This document shows positions 50,993-60,120 of a stretch of DNA of 64,000 nt, piece by piece. Every line of letters begins with the position of its first letter. Position 1 is the first letter of the stretch. Location: assembly GCF_038595055.1 (NCBI RefSeq), contig NZ_CP152002.1:6224001-6288000 (forward strand). The letters run 5' to 3'. Origin of the DNA: Paenibacillus sp. FSL R7-0345. GTDB taxonomy: Bacteria > Bacillota > Bacilli > Paenibacillales > Paenibacillaceae. Both the position numbers and the translations under genes were made by a program. Under the pieces are notes generated by a model. That model was given only the letters and a program-made list of their open reading frames with translations, was not told the DNA's origin and searched no databases.

Positions 50993-51814
50993 ATGACTTT
51001 AAAAGAAAAGCTGATGTTCATAAAAGAAAACAACTATCAGGCACCTCCCGAGCCATTCCAGTTAGTACAAGAAATGATACATAACATCGGTTCTTTGGAT
51101 GCGGAGCTGCGTGATGATCTCATTTACGAAACCTTATCACAATGGATTCCAGGTAATGTTTTAACTATATATGAACTGGAGCAGCTCATACCTGTTATTT
51201 TAGATAGTGACCATCTGCTTTATAAGCTTGGTGAATCAGATACAGACTCTGTCTTCACCCGGTCTTTTTCTATGCTACTCATCCCGCCCCTCTTCACAAG
51301 GCACAATAGATCTCCATTCCTCTCAAAAGAGCAGATTCATCAGATTAAAAAGAGCGTATTTTACAGCCTGCAGGAAGAACGGGATTACCGCGGCTATGAC
51401 GAACAAAAAGGCTGGGCTCACGCCACAGCCCACGCAGCTGATGCTTTAGATGAGCTGGCTCAATGTTCCGAGCTGGATCAGAACGACCTCTTAAACATCC
51501 TAGATTTGGTGTACGACAAAATGACCATCACAAAGCGGATTTACTCTGACGGGGAAGATGAACGATTGGTCCGGCCTGTAATTAGTGTTTTGAATAGGAA
51601 AATCCTCAGTCAGGCGTCTGTTGAGCAATGGATTCAACGTTTCGGTGAGGTGGAGAAGAGTCCCGAATTCCTCCCTGCCTTCAGGCAAAAAAACAATATA
51701 AAGAACTTTTTAAAAAGCTTATACTTCCGGGTGAAATTCTACAAAGCGGATGCCGGCCTCTGCCCGGTCATAGAGAATACGTTATATAAAATAGAGAAAG
51801 TGTATTACTCCTGA
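50993..51814 (+). CDS. DUF2785-family protein
   Basis: 273 residues from ATG 50993 (TAGGAG 7 bases upstream; an upstream in-frame start adds 20 residues without a site). The block GYDEQKGWAHATAHAADALDELAQ is the hallmark of DUF2785, an all-helical family common in Bacillales and of unknown function. It sits alone between convergent genes. Confidence 0.75.
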   Translation: MTLKEKLMFIKENNYQAPPEPFQLVQEMIHNIGSLDAELRDDLIYETLSQWIPGNVLTIYELEQLIPVILDSDHLLYKLGESDTDSVFTRSFSMLLIPPLFTRHNRSPFLSKEQIHQIKKSVFYSLQEERDYRGYDEQKGWAHATAHAADALDELAQCSELDQNDLLNILDLVYDKMTITKRIYSDGEDERLVRPVISVLNRKILSQASVEQWIQRFGEVEKSPEFLPAFRQKNNIKNFLKSLYFRVKFYKADAGLCPVIENTLYKIEKVYYS

Positions 51815-51872
51815 TTAAGAGGGGAGATATGATCAATGATTGATTGGGATCATACTCCTCATCCTCTCATAT

Positions 51873-52181
51873 TTACATAAATCCATCCTCGGGTTCCCCA
51901 ACATCAAATCCTAATACTTTTGTTGCTTCCGATTTAAATGTCTCCATCCAAATATCCCAATCGCTTTGATTCATCTGTGCATAAAATGATAACCCACTCG
52001 GCTCAACAGATGCCACAATATAAACATCATCGTCCTCCTGCCCAAACCAATATGGAATACCATCTTTATACCCTGCCCAACCTGGCATACTTTGGTATAA
52101 ATCAGAGACCTTTTCCCATACTTCATCAGAGAGATGATCCCAGATATTCAGATTACAATTATGAGAAGTTAGTCTATTCAT
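51873..52181 (-). CDS. Hypothetical protein
   Basis: 102 residues; AAGGGGA precedes ATG 52181 by about 7 bases. Trp/Asp-rich, acidic (WAGYKDGIPYWFGQEDDDVYIVASVEPSGLSFYAQMNQSDWDIWMETFKSEATKVLGFDVGEPEDGF), no export signal. The form is that of small immunity- or SMI1-like accessory proteins, but no family is certain. Confidence 0.65.
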   Translation of the reverse strand: MNRLTSHNCNLNIWDHLSDEVWEKVSDLYQSMPGWAGYKDGIPYWFGQEDDDVYIVASVEPSGLSFYAQMNQSDWDIWMETFKSEATKVLGFDVGEPEDGFM

Positions 52182-52261
52182 TCGTATTCCCCTTAGCTTT
52201 AAGCTTACACCAAATAAAGGTTCTATCGCTCATTATCAAAGTAATGCTACTGCCTTTTAAT

Positions 52262-52302
52262 AAAAAGAGGGCAGCCTGATTGTTCTTTCAGGCTGCCCTC
52301 AA
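52262..52302 (-). terminator. Terminator of glmS
   Basis: GAGGGCAGCCTGA...TCAGGCTGCCCTC on the minus strand, followed by TTTTTATT. Confidence 0.9.
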
Positions 52303-52336
52303 GGTGTGTTCAATTAATCTGTTAATCTTACAATTC

Positions 52337-54169
52337 CTATTCCACTGTGACGCTCTTAGCGAGGTTTCTTGGCTTATCAACATCATGACCCAGAGCCAGC
52401 GAAGCATAGTAAGCAAGCAGTTGAGTTACGACTACAGACAATGCGGAAGTCAGCAGCGGCAGGGTCTTAGGAATAACGAACGCCTGGTCAACGGATTTCA
52501 GCAGGTCTGTTACGTGCTCCTGGTGAGTGATCGCCAATACGTCTGCGCCGCGGGCTTTCACTTCTTTGATGTTGCTCACAGTCTTTTCGAGTACGGATTC
52601 CTGTGTTGCCAGGGCAATTACCGGAACGCCATCTTCGATCAGTGCCAGGGTACCGTGCTTCAGCTCACCTGCAGCATAAGCTTCGGAGTGAATGTAAGAA
52701 ATCTCTTTCAGCTTCAGCGAGCCTTCTTGAGCTACTGCGTAGTCTACGCCGCGGCCGATGAAGAACAGGTGCTTGTGGCTGGAGATTTGCTCTGCGTAAG
52801 TCTTGATAGCATCCTTCTGAGCCAGAATTTCTTCTACCTGCTCAGGCAGGGTGTTCATAGCTGCCAAAATTTCAGCAACCTGTGCATCCGTTTGTGTTCC
52901 GCGTACTTCAGCCATATACAGGCCGAGCAGTGTGAACGCAATGATCTGCGAAGTGTAAGCTTTAGTCGATGCTACCGCGATTTCCGGACCAGCCAGAGTA
53001 ACCAGTACATCGTTAGCTTCACGGGCAATCGAGCTACCTACTACGTTAGTGATTGCCAGTACATGTGCTCCGTTTGCTTGGCCTTCACGCAGTGCAGCCA
53101 GGGTATCAGCAGTTTCGCCGGATTGGCTGACTACGATAACCAGTGTTTCCGGTGTTACGATTGGTGAACGGTAACGGTACTCAGACGCAATATCATTCTC
53201 AACCGGGATACGAACCAGGGACTCGATCAGGCCCCGGCCAACCAGACCAGCGTTGTATGCAGTACCGCAGGCAACGATCTGAATGTTCCGGATGTTCTTG
53301 ATCTGCTCAGGAGTCAGGTTAAGCTCCGGCAGGATAACTTTAGTGCCTTCAGCATTAATACGTCCGCGCATAGTGTCGCGGTAAGCCTTAGGCTGCTCGT
53401 GGATTTCTTTCAGCATGAAGTGCTCATATCCGCCTTTTTCTGCGGTAACAGCATCCCAATCGACAGTAATCATTTCCCGAGAAATAAAGTTGCCTTCAAT
53501 CGTCATCAGTTCGACAGCATCTCTTGTCAGTACAGCCATTTCGCCGTCGTTCAAAATATATACGTTACGGGTATATTCCAGCAGTGCCGGAATGTCCGAC
53601 CCGATAAAGTTTTCGCCTTCGCCAAGACCGATAATCAGCGGGCTGGCCTGACGCACAGCTACCAGTTTATCCGGTTCGTGTTCAGTCAGAACGCCCAGGG
53701 CAAACGCACCGCGCATGTGGGTGATTGCCTTCTGTACTGCTTTTACGATATCGCCCTCATATTCACGGGCGATCAGGTGGGAAATAACCTCAGTATCCGT
53801 CTCGGAAGTGAAGTGGCATCCGCCGGCAATCAGCTCTTCCTTCAGTTCCAGGTAGTTTTCGACAATCCCGTTATGCACAACCGAGAACTTCTGGCTGTCA
53901 TCTGTGTGCGGGTGGGAGTTCTCATCAGACGGTTTACCGTGAGTGGCCCAACGGGTATGCCCGATTCCGGCACTGCCAGTCAGCGGAGTGGTTTCCAGTC
54001 TGGACTCCAGGTTAGCCATACGGCCCTGTGCTTTAACAACCTGCAGACCTTCCTTCGTGAAAACGGCAATCCCTGCTGAATCATAACCACGATACTCCAG
54101 CTTCTTCAATCCCTCTACCAGGATTCCCTGCGAATTCTGATTACCAATATATCCTACAATACCACACAT
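52337..54169 (-). CDS. glmS: Glutamine:fructose-6-phosphate aminotransferase
   Basis: 610 residues from ATG 54169, GGAGG 7-9 bases upstream. The N-terminal Cys (MCGIVGYIG) is the glutaminase nucleophile once Met is removed. Residues 1-240 form the glutamine amidotransferase domain and the rest two SIS domains (VACGTAYNAGLVGRGLIESL, SQSGETADTLAALREG, FIGRGVDYAVAQEGSLKLKEISYIHSEAYAAGELKHGTLALI), ending DKPRNLAKSVTVE. It makes glucosamine-6-phosphate, the first step of UDP-GlcNAc and peptidoglycan synthesis. Its mRNA carries the glucosamine-6-phosphate ribozyme, and glmM is next upstream. Confidence 0.97.
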   Translation of the reverse strand: MCGIVGYIGNQNSQGILVEGLKKLEYRGYDSAGIAVFTKEGLQVVKAQGRMANLESRLETTPLTGSAGIGHTRWATHGKPSDENSHPHTDDSQKFSVVHNGIVENYLELKEELIAGGCHFTSETDTEVISHLIAREYEGDIVKAVQKAITHMRGAFALGVLTEHEPDKLVAVRQASPLIIGLGEGENFIGSDIPALLEYTRNVYILNDGEMAVLTRDAVELMTIEGNFISREMITVDWDAVTAEKGGYEHFMLKEIHEQPKAYRDTMRGRINAEGTKVILPELNLTPEQIKNIRNIQIVACGTAYNAGLVGRGLIESLVRIPVENDIASEYRYRSPIVTPETLVIVVSQSGETADTLAALREGQANGAHVLAITNVVGSSIAREANDVLVTLAGPEIAVASTKAYTSQIIAFTLLGLYMAEVRGTQTDAQVAEILAAMNTLPEQVEEILAQKDAIKTYAEQISSHKHLFFIGRGVDYAVAQEGSLKLKEISYIHSEAYAAGELKHGTLALIEDGVPVIALATQESVLEKTVSNIKEVKARGADVLAITHQEHVTDLLKSVDQAFVIPKTLPLLTSALSVVVTQLLAYYASLALGHDVDKPRNLAKSVTVE

Positions 54170-54359
54170 TATAAATTCCTCCGTCCAATTATCGTAATGT
54201 GGGCGGCATAAGGAAAGAAACGTGCCGTGCGGCATGTGTAGAGAAAAAGCCTTATTCTGTTGTATTGTCTGTCACCTGTAAGTAGGTATTCATGACATGT
54301 ACAGTCTTCTTCTCTGCCGCAGCAGGACTCGCGTATCTTCCATAAGCGCATACCCATGA

Positions 54360-54570
54360 ATGATTAAATTCTTCGTACACCCATGAAAGCGTTGTGTGAA
54401 AGGTCGCCCTGACATTTTCCGCTTCCATTTACGGCTCTGGTGTATCACCGGGAGGTCCCCGCCGAACATTTCGAACACCTCCACCTCGTCAGCTTACATC
54501 TGCCGTGATCCGTTTCAGCCCATCTGGCTGTCCCTTCTCCCCCGCGCAAGATCAAGCTCTGGCGCTTGCT
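54360..54570 (-). ncRNA. glmS ribozyme: glmS self-cleaving ribozyme/riboswitch
   Basis: On the minus strand the core reads AGCGCCAGAGCTTG (cleavage expected between A 54566 and G 54565), then GACGAGGTGGAGGT, TTCGGCGGGGACCTCCCGG and GTAAATGGAAGCG...CGCTTTCATGG (P4 region). These are the conserved blocks of the class. Glucosamine-6-phosphate is the cofactor; cleavage leads to mRNA decay and lowers GlmS. Confidence 0.92.
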
Positions 54571-54620
54571 ATTGCTGTTACCTCACTATCCCCGCTTTCC
54601 TTCTCGAATGACACTTCATC

Positions 54621-54650
54621 ATTATATGCACCTTACATCACATTTGGCAA
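54621..54650 (-). promoter_or_regulatory. Promoter of glmS
   Basis: TTGCCA (54650-54645), 18 bases, TATAAT (54626-54621), about 55 bases before the ribozyme cleavage site. Confidence 0.65.
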
Positions 54651-54707
54651 TGAAATAATGGTTGAAACCGCTGGAATTTGTTGAAAAAAATTTCAAAATA
54701 GCCACAA

Positions 54708-54744
54708 AGCCGGCATTTGGAGCATAAATCTCCATTCACCGGCT
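54708..54744 (-). terminator. Hairpin after glmM
   Basis: AGCCGGTGAATGGAG-(7)-CTCCAAATGCCGGCT on the minus strand, with a TTTGTGGCTATTTT tail. Moderately T-rich, so perhaps incomplete termination into glmS. Confidence 0.65.
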
Positions 54745-54769
54745 CTGCAAGCCATGGGTTCTAATGATA

Positions 54770-56110
54770 TTAAACCAGTTCGCGCTCTACAACTTCAACA
54801 ATCTGGCCTACAAAAAGATCCAGCTCTGCCTTATCCGGGCCTTCTGCCATTACCCGGATCAGCGGTTCTGTTCCCGACGGGCGGACAAGCACGCGGCCGT
54901 TATCGCCGAGCTTGCCTTCCACCTCTTTAATCGCTGCTTCAATCGCCGGATTATTCGGATAATTGGTCTTATCCTGTACCCGCACATTAACAAGCACCTG
55001 AGGGTATTTGGTCATCATCGAACTCAGCACACTCAGCTTCTTGCCGTCACCCTTCATCGTATCGACAAGCTGAATAGCCGTCAGAATGCCGTCACCGGTT
55101 GTATTATAATCCAGGAAAATAACATGGCCGGATTGCTCTCCTCCCAGGTTATAGCCGCCGCGGCGCATTTCTTCCATTACATAACGGTCTCCTACAGCCG
55201 TCTTGGCTGTATTAAGCGCCAGCTTTTCGGTTGCTTTGTAGAAGCCGATGTTGCTCATAACGGTGGACACAATAGTTGCATCCTTCAGCTTGCCGGCACG
55301 GTTCATGGCATCTCCGCAGATGCAGAGAATAAAGTCACCGTCAACCTCTTCGCCCGTCTCATCAATGGCAATCAGGCGGTCAGCATCGCCGTCAAAAGCA
55401 AGTCCCAGGTCAGCACCGTGACGCAGCACCTCTTCCCGCAGCTTCTCCGGATGTGTCGAGCCGTAGCCGTCATTGATGTTAAGGCCGTCAGGCTCTGCAC
55501 CGATAGCAATCACTTCGGCACCCAACTCTCTGAACAGACGAGGGGCCAGCTCATAAGCCGCTCCATGCGCACAGTCCAGCACAACCTTAATTCCTTCAAA
55601 ACGGTTATTAATCGTTGTCTTCAGATATTCCAGATACAGATACTTAGCATCATTATCAACAGTAAGCTTGCCAAGACCGGCACCCACAGGGCGTGGAAGC
55701 TCATCCTTCTCAGCATCCATCAGCTCTTCAATACGCAGTTCAGTCTCATCAGTCAGCTTAAAGCCGTCTCCGCCAAAAAACTTAATTCCGTTATCCTCAA
55801 CCGGATTGTGGGAAGCCGAGATCATTACTCCGGCATCCGCCTTGAGCAATCTGGTGATATATGCTACTGCTGGTGTGCTAACGACACCAATACGGATTAC
55901 TTCTGCTCCTATGGACAACAGCCCGGCAACAAGTGCCGATTCCAGAAGCGGTCCGGAGATGCGTGTATCCATTCCGATGACTACCTTTGGCTTTTCAACA
56001 TTTCCTGCAAGTACATAACCACCGCAGCGGCCGATGCTATATGCCATTTCTGCTGTTAACTCCTGGTTTGCGACTCCGCGCACACCGTCTGTTCCAAAAT
56101 ACTTACCCAT
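54770..56110 (-). CDS. glmM: Phosphoglucosamine mutase
   Basis: 446 residues; AAAGGAG 7 bases before ATG 56110. Starts with the family signature MGKYFGTDGVRGVAN; catalytic phospho-Ser in GVMISASHNPVEDNGIKFFG, the metal loop DGDADR, the sugar loop GEQSGHVI and the C-terminal phosphate loop RPSGTEPLIRVMAEG. It converts glucosamine-6-phosphate to glucosamine-1-phosphate for UDP-GlcNAc. It follows cdaA-cdaR, a conserved Bacillota order that links cell-wall precursors to c-di-AMP; GlmM is known to bind and inhibit CdaA. Confidence 0.97.
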   Translation of the reverse strand: MGKYFGTDGVRGVANQELTAEMAYSIGRCGGYVLAGNVEKPKVVIGMDTRISGPLLESALVAGLLSIGAEVIRIGVVSTPAVAYITRLLKADAGVMISASHNPVEDNGIKFFGGDGFKLTDETELRIEELMDAEKDELPRPVGAGLGKLTVDNDAKYLYLEYLKTTINNRFEGIKVVLDCAHGAAYELAPRLFRELGAEVIAIGAEPDGLNINDGYGSTHPEKLREEVLRHGADLGLAFDGDADRLIAIDETGEEVDGDFILCICGDAMNRAGKLKDATIVSTVMSNIGFYKATEKLALNTAKTAVGDRYVMEEMRRGGYNLGGEQSGHVIFLDYNTTGDGILTAIQLVDTMKGDGKKLSVLSSMMTKYPQVLVNVRVQDKTNYPNNPAIEAAIKEVEGKLGDNGRVLVRPSGTEPLIRVMAEGPDKAELDLFVGQIVEVVERELV

Positions 56111-56147
56111 CTCTTTTCTCCTTTAAATACGCTACATTGTAGAATGC

Positions 56148-56189
56148 GAACTTAAGAATGTTATGGATGAAGCTCCATTTCTTAAGTTC
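56148..56189 (-). promoter_or_regulatory. Stem-loop between cdaR and glmM
   Basis: GAACTTAAGAA (56148-56158) and TTCTTAAGTTC (56179-56189), an 11-base perfect stem with a 20-base loop and no T-run. It could be an RNA processing or stabilising element in the operon. Confidence 0.45.
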
Positions 56190-56268
56190 ATCTTATATAG
56201 CTTAATGAATTATTGTATGAAAGAATTCGGATTCTTGTAACTAAAGGACTCAACACATCATCAAAAAG

Positions 56269-57726
56269 TTACGTACCGCCGGCACCAGCATTTCCAGTAT
56301 TCGCGTCATTTCCGCTCCCTGCGGGAGTGCTGCTGCTTTCCGCCGTATCCTCTACCGGCTCCGGCGTAGCAGTACTTGTCGGTTCTGCGCTACGTGTTGG
56401 TTCCACACTCGTCTCCCCGCCGGAGACAGCTTCAGAGCTTGGCTCCGGGGTAGGAACAATACCCGTATCCGGACTAACGGTTGCCTCTGGTGTTGCTGCC
56501 GGCGTCTGCAGGTCTATAGTGACTGTATTGGGCTGTGAAGAGCTGACCATTGAAATAAACCTCGGCATCGAGATCTGCAGGGAGACCTGGTGAGTGCCTG
56601 CCGCCAGTCCCCCGACATCGGCAACCACACTGATATTATCCTGATCCAGCTGATCCAGCAGTGTCGGTGCTCCTGCCAGAGTCAGCGAAATGGCTTTGGC
56701 GGCGGGGTCTGTCACTACTGCTGTAAGCCCGCTGGCTACACCTTCAAGCTTGATCGGGATATTCTCCATCGTCCGTTCAGCAATTTCGGCTGCGGAGACA
56801 GTAACATTCACTTCCGCCGGCTCAATCTTAGCTGTCCCCTCCGGCGGCTTCAATTCCAGCTTCACCTGTTGCGTGCCTGCAGACTGGACCGTGCTTAGAT
56901 CAAGGGTTGCCTCGTAAGAGGACAACCCGGCAAGTGCTTCCTTGCTGCCGTATACCGTAACCGCATCTATTTCAGGCGTAACTCTGGATAGCACAAGCGA
57001 ACCGGGCAGTTGTCCGGAAAAGCTGATATCCAGCGGCAAGGTTTTGTTAGGTAGAGTAATCGACAGCTGCACAGCAACTGTGGAAGGCTCAATAACAGCG
57101 CCGCTGATTTCATTGCCGCTCTCATCGTAGGCTGTCAGCCGCATTCTTTTCTCCGTAAAGGATTCATTCTCCCCGTCGAGCTCAATCGTCCCCTGAACCG
57201 TTGCTACCTTACTCAACTCACTCGCCGGCAGGGTTACCTCCACCTCCGACGGATCTATAACCGCAGCAGCTGCCTGGTATCCATCTGCCGGCGCCCCCGT
57301 AATATTTACGGTAACCGGAAAGGTTTTTGTGTTGCGCAATTCAACATGCACATTCACTTCAGACGGCTCCATCAATTCATACTTGACTCCTTTGGGTAAA
57401 GTATAATTTAACGGAAGGGTTGTATCTCCCGGCCCTACATCGCTTAAATCGAGAGTCACTTTATAATCATCGGAGAACTTGAAGTTTAAGTCGGAGTTTT
57501 TACCCGATACTTCAAGCCTCACACTGTCGGCATCAACGGTATATACATACTTTTCCTCGTCAAGGCCGGTCTGCTCTATTTTTACATTTTCAATGATCTT
57601 CGTCTGTGTATTTACTGTAGTCTGGTTAGTAGGCTCGGTATCCACATGTACAATCGTCCACAGGATGATACCGAAGACAAGCGCAAGAATCTTGTTGAAG
57701 TTGTTATTCTTCATCCACTTATCCAT
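56269..57726 (-). CDS. cdaR: YbbR-domain regulator of CdaA
   Basis: 485 residues; GAGGAGG 8 bases before ATG 57726. A short cytoplasmic start, one membrane helix (NKILALVFGIILWTIVHV) and then four repeated extracellular YbbR domains of about 80 residues, ending in a Pro/Thr/Glu/Ser-rich low-complexity tail (from about residue 410) that could reach into the wall. It overlaps cdaA by 8 bases. CdaR binds the membrane part of CdaA and modulates c-di-AMP synthesis. Confidence 0.92.
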   Translation of the reverse strand: MDKWMKNNNFNKILALVFGIILWTIVHVDTEPTNQTTVNTQTKIIENVKIEQTGLDEEKYVYTVDADSVRLEVSGKNSDLNFKFSDDYKVTLDLSDVGPGDTTLPLNYTLPKGVKYELMEPSEVNVHVELRNTKTFPVTVNITGAPADGYQAAAAVIDPSEVEVTLPASELSKVATVQGTIELDGENESFTEKRMRLTAYDESGNEISGAVIEPSTVAVQLSITLPNKTLPLDISFSGQLPGSLVLSRVTPEIDAVTVYGSKEALAGLSSYEATLDLSTVQSAGTQQVKLELKPPEGTAKIEPAEVNVTVSAAEIAERTMENIPIKLEGVASGLTAVVTDPAAKAISLTLAGAPTLLDQLDQDNISVVADVGGLAAGTHQVSLQISMPRFISMVSSSQPNTVTIDLQTPAATPEATVSPDTGIVPTPEPSSEAVSGGETSVEPTRSAEPTSTATPEPVEDTAESSSTPAGSGNDANTGNAGAGGT

Positions 57727-58549
57727 TGTTCTTGCCTCCTCTCCGTTTCCAGAAAGCAGAGCTTTTCTCCTTCAGCGTCGAAGACGCGCTCAGCTCCTGG
57801 TGCAGCTTGGAGATCAGCGATTCTTCCTTAATATCGCGCACAATCTGCCCGTTAAGAGCCAGTGATATTTGTCCGGTCTCCTCAGAGACTACAACTGATA
57901 CCGAGTCTGCCACCTCACTGATTCCGATTGCTGCACGGTGGCGTGTCCCCAGCTCTTTGCTGATGAACGGATTCTCGGATAGAGGAAGATAACAGGCGGC
58001 AGCAGCAATCTGTCCATCCTGCATAATCAGCGCACCGTCATGCAGCGGCGTATTCGGAATAAAAATATTAATCAGCAGCTCCGAGCTGACAACAGAACGC
58101 ATGGGGATCCCTGATTCCGTGTACTCATTAAGACCCGTCGCGCGTTCAAAAACAATGAGTGCCCCGATTTTGCGCTTGGACAAATAGTTTACCGCTTTAA
58201 TCACTTCACCGATCAGCCTGCTGATCTCCTCATCATTCTCTGAAGCCCGTCCAAAAAATTTGCCCCGGCCAAGCTGTTCCAGCCCCCGCCGCAGCTCCGG
58301 CTGAAAAATAATAAAGATCGCAAACACTCCGAACGTATAAATCTGGTTCATCAGCCATTTCAGCGTGTACAGATCCAGAACCGTGCTCAGCGCCCAGATG
58401 ATAACCAGCACAAGAATCCCCTTCAACAGCTGAACGGCCCGGGTACCGCGCACCATATTCAGGACTTTATAGATAATGTAGCTGACGATCAGAATATCGA
58501 TTATATCTTTAATGGATTCTTTCCATGTCAGGTCGGTAAAATAGCTCAT
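57719..58549 (-). CDS. cdaA: Diadenylate cyclase CdaA
   Basis: 276 residues from ATG 58549 (GGGGG about 8 bases upstream; an ATG 18 bases up has no site). Three N-terminal membrane helices (residues 15-85) are followed by the DAC domain with its two signature motifs, DGA at 171-173 and RHR at 203-205. It makes cyclic di-AMP from two ATP; the signal controls potassium, osmolytes and wall homeostasis. Its product is the ligand of the riboswitch at 16071-16197 in this window. Operon with cdaR and glmM. Confidence 0.96.
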   Translation of the reverse strand: MSYFTDLTWKESIKDIIDILIVSYIIYKVLNMVRGTRAVQLLKGILVLVIIWALSTVLDLYTLKWLMNQIYTFGVFAIFIIFQPELRRGLEQLGRGKFFGRASENDEEISRLIGEVIKAVNYLSKRKIGALIVFERATGLNEYTESGIPMRSVVSSELLINIFIPNTPLHDGALIMQDGQIAAAACYLPLSENPFISKELGTRHRAAIGISEVADSVSVVVSEETGQISLALNGQIVRDIKEESLISKLHQELSASSTLKEKSSAFWKRRGGKNNG

Positions 58550-58689
58550 GCTCAAAACCCCCGTCATTTCATATTAGCTGGGTTTATGTAAATTGTCTGT
58601 AAGATCTTTTTCATATCTAGGTTATAACGTTCAAGCCCAGGTTGCAAGTTTCACCCGCTGGGGAATTCTGATAATATCCTCCAAGACAA

Positions 58690-58727
58690 CAAAAAAGCGC
58701 CATCTTTCCGGAAAAAGAGGCGCAAAA
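58690..58727 (-). terminator. Terminator after rsiW
   Basis: GCGCCTCTTTTTCC-gg-AAAGATGGCGC on the minus strand, then TTTTTT. It separates sigW-rsiW from cdaA. Confidence 0.85.
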
Positions 58728-58754
58728 ACTATTTCTGCATAAAGGCCATGCGGA

Positions 58755-59369
58755 TTAACGGTAGGCAACTTCAGAGAACATGTTCGTCACTTTATACCAG
58801 AGCCAGCTTACCGCTTGGTCTATGCTTTTGACTTGCCCTGAGATGTGGGCTGTAGATGCCTTGTACAGCGTACCGTCGATTACCGTTACGTTGCCGTTTA
58901 CATCCCCGTACACCTGAGTTTTGCCGTTCTCCACGGTGAGATTACCGGATATCGTCTTGCCGGACGGTACAATGACTGTATCGCCCTGGATTACGACCTG
59001 GTCGAGGTCACTGCCTCTGACCACCAGCTGCTGATCCTGATTCCAGAAAGTTACCGAGCTCATCAGCATCACCAGCAGGAATATGGAAGCTGCCGTAAGG
59101 GCCGGATGTCTTTTGATCCAGGTAATAAAAGCTCTTTCTTTCTTAGGCTTCGGCAATGAGTCCATAATCCGGCTTACCAGATCATCTGAGGCAACCACAT
59201 TCTGGTGCATCAGGGAGAACATCAGCATATCAGTTTGTTCCAGTTCTTTGAACTTTGCACGGCAATCCGGACAGGATAGAAGATGCTCCTTCAATTCCCT
59301 CTGCTGCAGCTCGGGCAAGTCGTCATCCAGGTAATCATGCATCAAAGAGACGGCCAGTTTGCATTCCAT
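58755..59369 (-). CDS. rsiW: Anti-sigma factor RsiW
   Basis: 204 residues from ATG 59369, AAAGGA 9 bases upstream. N-terminal zinc-binding anti-sigma domain (MECKLAVSLMHDYLDDDLPELQQRELKEHLLSCPDCRAKF, with the His-x3-Cys-x2-Cys site), one membrane helix (about 92-110, ALTAASIFLLVMLMSSVTFW) and an extracytoplasmic part with beta repeats (VENGKTQVYGDVNGNVTVIDGTLYKASTAHISGQV). It holds SigW inactive until cut by site-1 and RseP-type proteases under envelope stress. It follows sigW, with a sigma-W-like promoter in the gap. Confidence 0.92.
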   Translation of the reverse strand: MECKLAVSLMHDYLDDDLPELQQRELKEHLLSCPDCRAKFKELEQTDMLMFSLMHQNVVASDDLVSRIMDSLPKPKKERAFITWIKRHPALTAASIFLLVMLMSSVTFWNQDQQLVVRGSDLDQVVIQGDTVIVPSGKTISGNLTVENGKTQVYGDVNGNVTVIDGTLYKASTAHISGQVKSIDQAVSWLWYKVTNMFSEVAYR

Positions 59370-59446
59370 AGGAGCCAATCCTTTCATGAGTGCTATTTAA
59401 TTTTTTCAAGGCAATGGGACAGTGCATAAGACTTGCTCAACTTACA

Positions 59447-59472
59447 TACGGCACTCCCAGTCAGACGTTTCA
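59447..59472 (-). promoter_or_regulatory. Sigma-W type promoter directly before rsiW
   Basis: TGAAAC (59472-59467), exactly 16 bases, CGTA (59450-59447), on the minus strand between sigW and rsiW. This equals the known sigma-W consensus TGAAAC-N16-CGTA. Transcription would start about 70 bases before rsiW and would not include sigW. Confidence 0.7.
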
Positions 59473-59489
59473 TAAAAAAACATCTATTT

Positions 59490-60056
59490 TTACATTTTCG
59501 GGCCTAACTTTTTACGTAAGAACTCACGTCCGCGGTGCACCCGGGTTTTAATCGTCGTTACCGGCATATCCAGCACATCGCTGATCTCCTGCAGTGACAG
59601 ATCCTGCAAATACCGCAATATCATTACAGACCGGTATTTCACGGGCAGACTGTCAATGGCCTCGTAGATCACCCTCTGCGTCTCTGAGAGCAGCAGTTCC
59701 GTCTCCGGGGTCACATTAGTGCTCGGAATCATTGAATAGCCGTCAATGCCTTCCTGATCGTTCATTTCGGCATCCAGTGAATAAGTCGGCTTGCGCTTGC
59801 GCAGCCTGTCGATACAAAGGTTCGTGCCAATCCTGTAAATCCAGGTTGAAAATTTCTGTTTGTCATCATAACGGTCCAAATTCCGGTACACACGCAAAAA
59901 GGTCTCCTGAACGATATCCTCCGCCTCATGACGGTTGTTCAGCATCCGGTAAGCCAAATGATATATTTTGTCTTTATATAGTTCCACAAGCTCGGCAAAT
60001 GCTCTTTGGTCGCCCTTTAAGGCGAGCTTTGTCAATCTGCCTTCCAAATTCTCCAC
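59490..60056 (-). CDS. sigW: ECF sigma factor SigW
   Basis: 188 residues from GTG 60056, GGGGAG 8 bases upstream. Sigma region 2 (FAELVELYKDKIYHLAYRMLNNRHEAEDIVQETFLRVYRNLDRYD, then FSTWIYRIGTNLCIDRLRKRK) and region 4 (LPVKYRSVMILRYLQDLSLQEISDVLDMPVTTIKTRVHRGREFLRKKL). The order sigW-rsiW-cdaA-cdaR-glmM is that of Bacillus subtilis. SigW directs genes for envelope stress and antibiotic resistance. Confidence 0.94.
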   Translation of the reverse strand: MENLEGRLTKLALKGDQRAFAELVELYKDKIYHLAYRMLNNRHEAEDIVQETFLRVYRNLDRYDDKQKFSTWIYRIGTNLCIDRLRKRKPTYSLDAEMNDQEGIDGYSMIPSTNVTPETELLLSETQRVIYEAIDSLPVKYRSVMILRYLQDLSLQEISDVLDMPVTTIKTRVHRGREFLRKKLGPKM

Positions 60057-60120
60057 CTGTTAACTCCCCCAGACTTGCCTCCCCTGGCCTTCTATCTAAC
60101 CTGAATGCCCACGGTACAAG

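Noticed and set aside
54764..56059. 431-codon open frame on the plus strand opposite glmM
   Set aside because: Antisense shadow of an intact glmM; composition (His, Ile, Gln-rich) is typical of reversed coding sequence.
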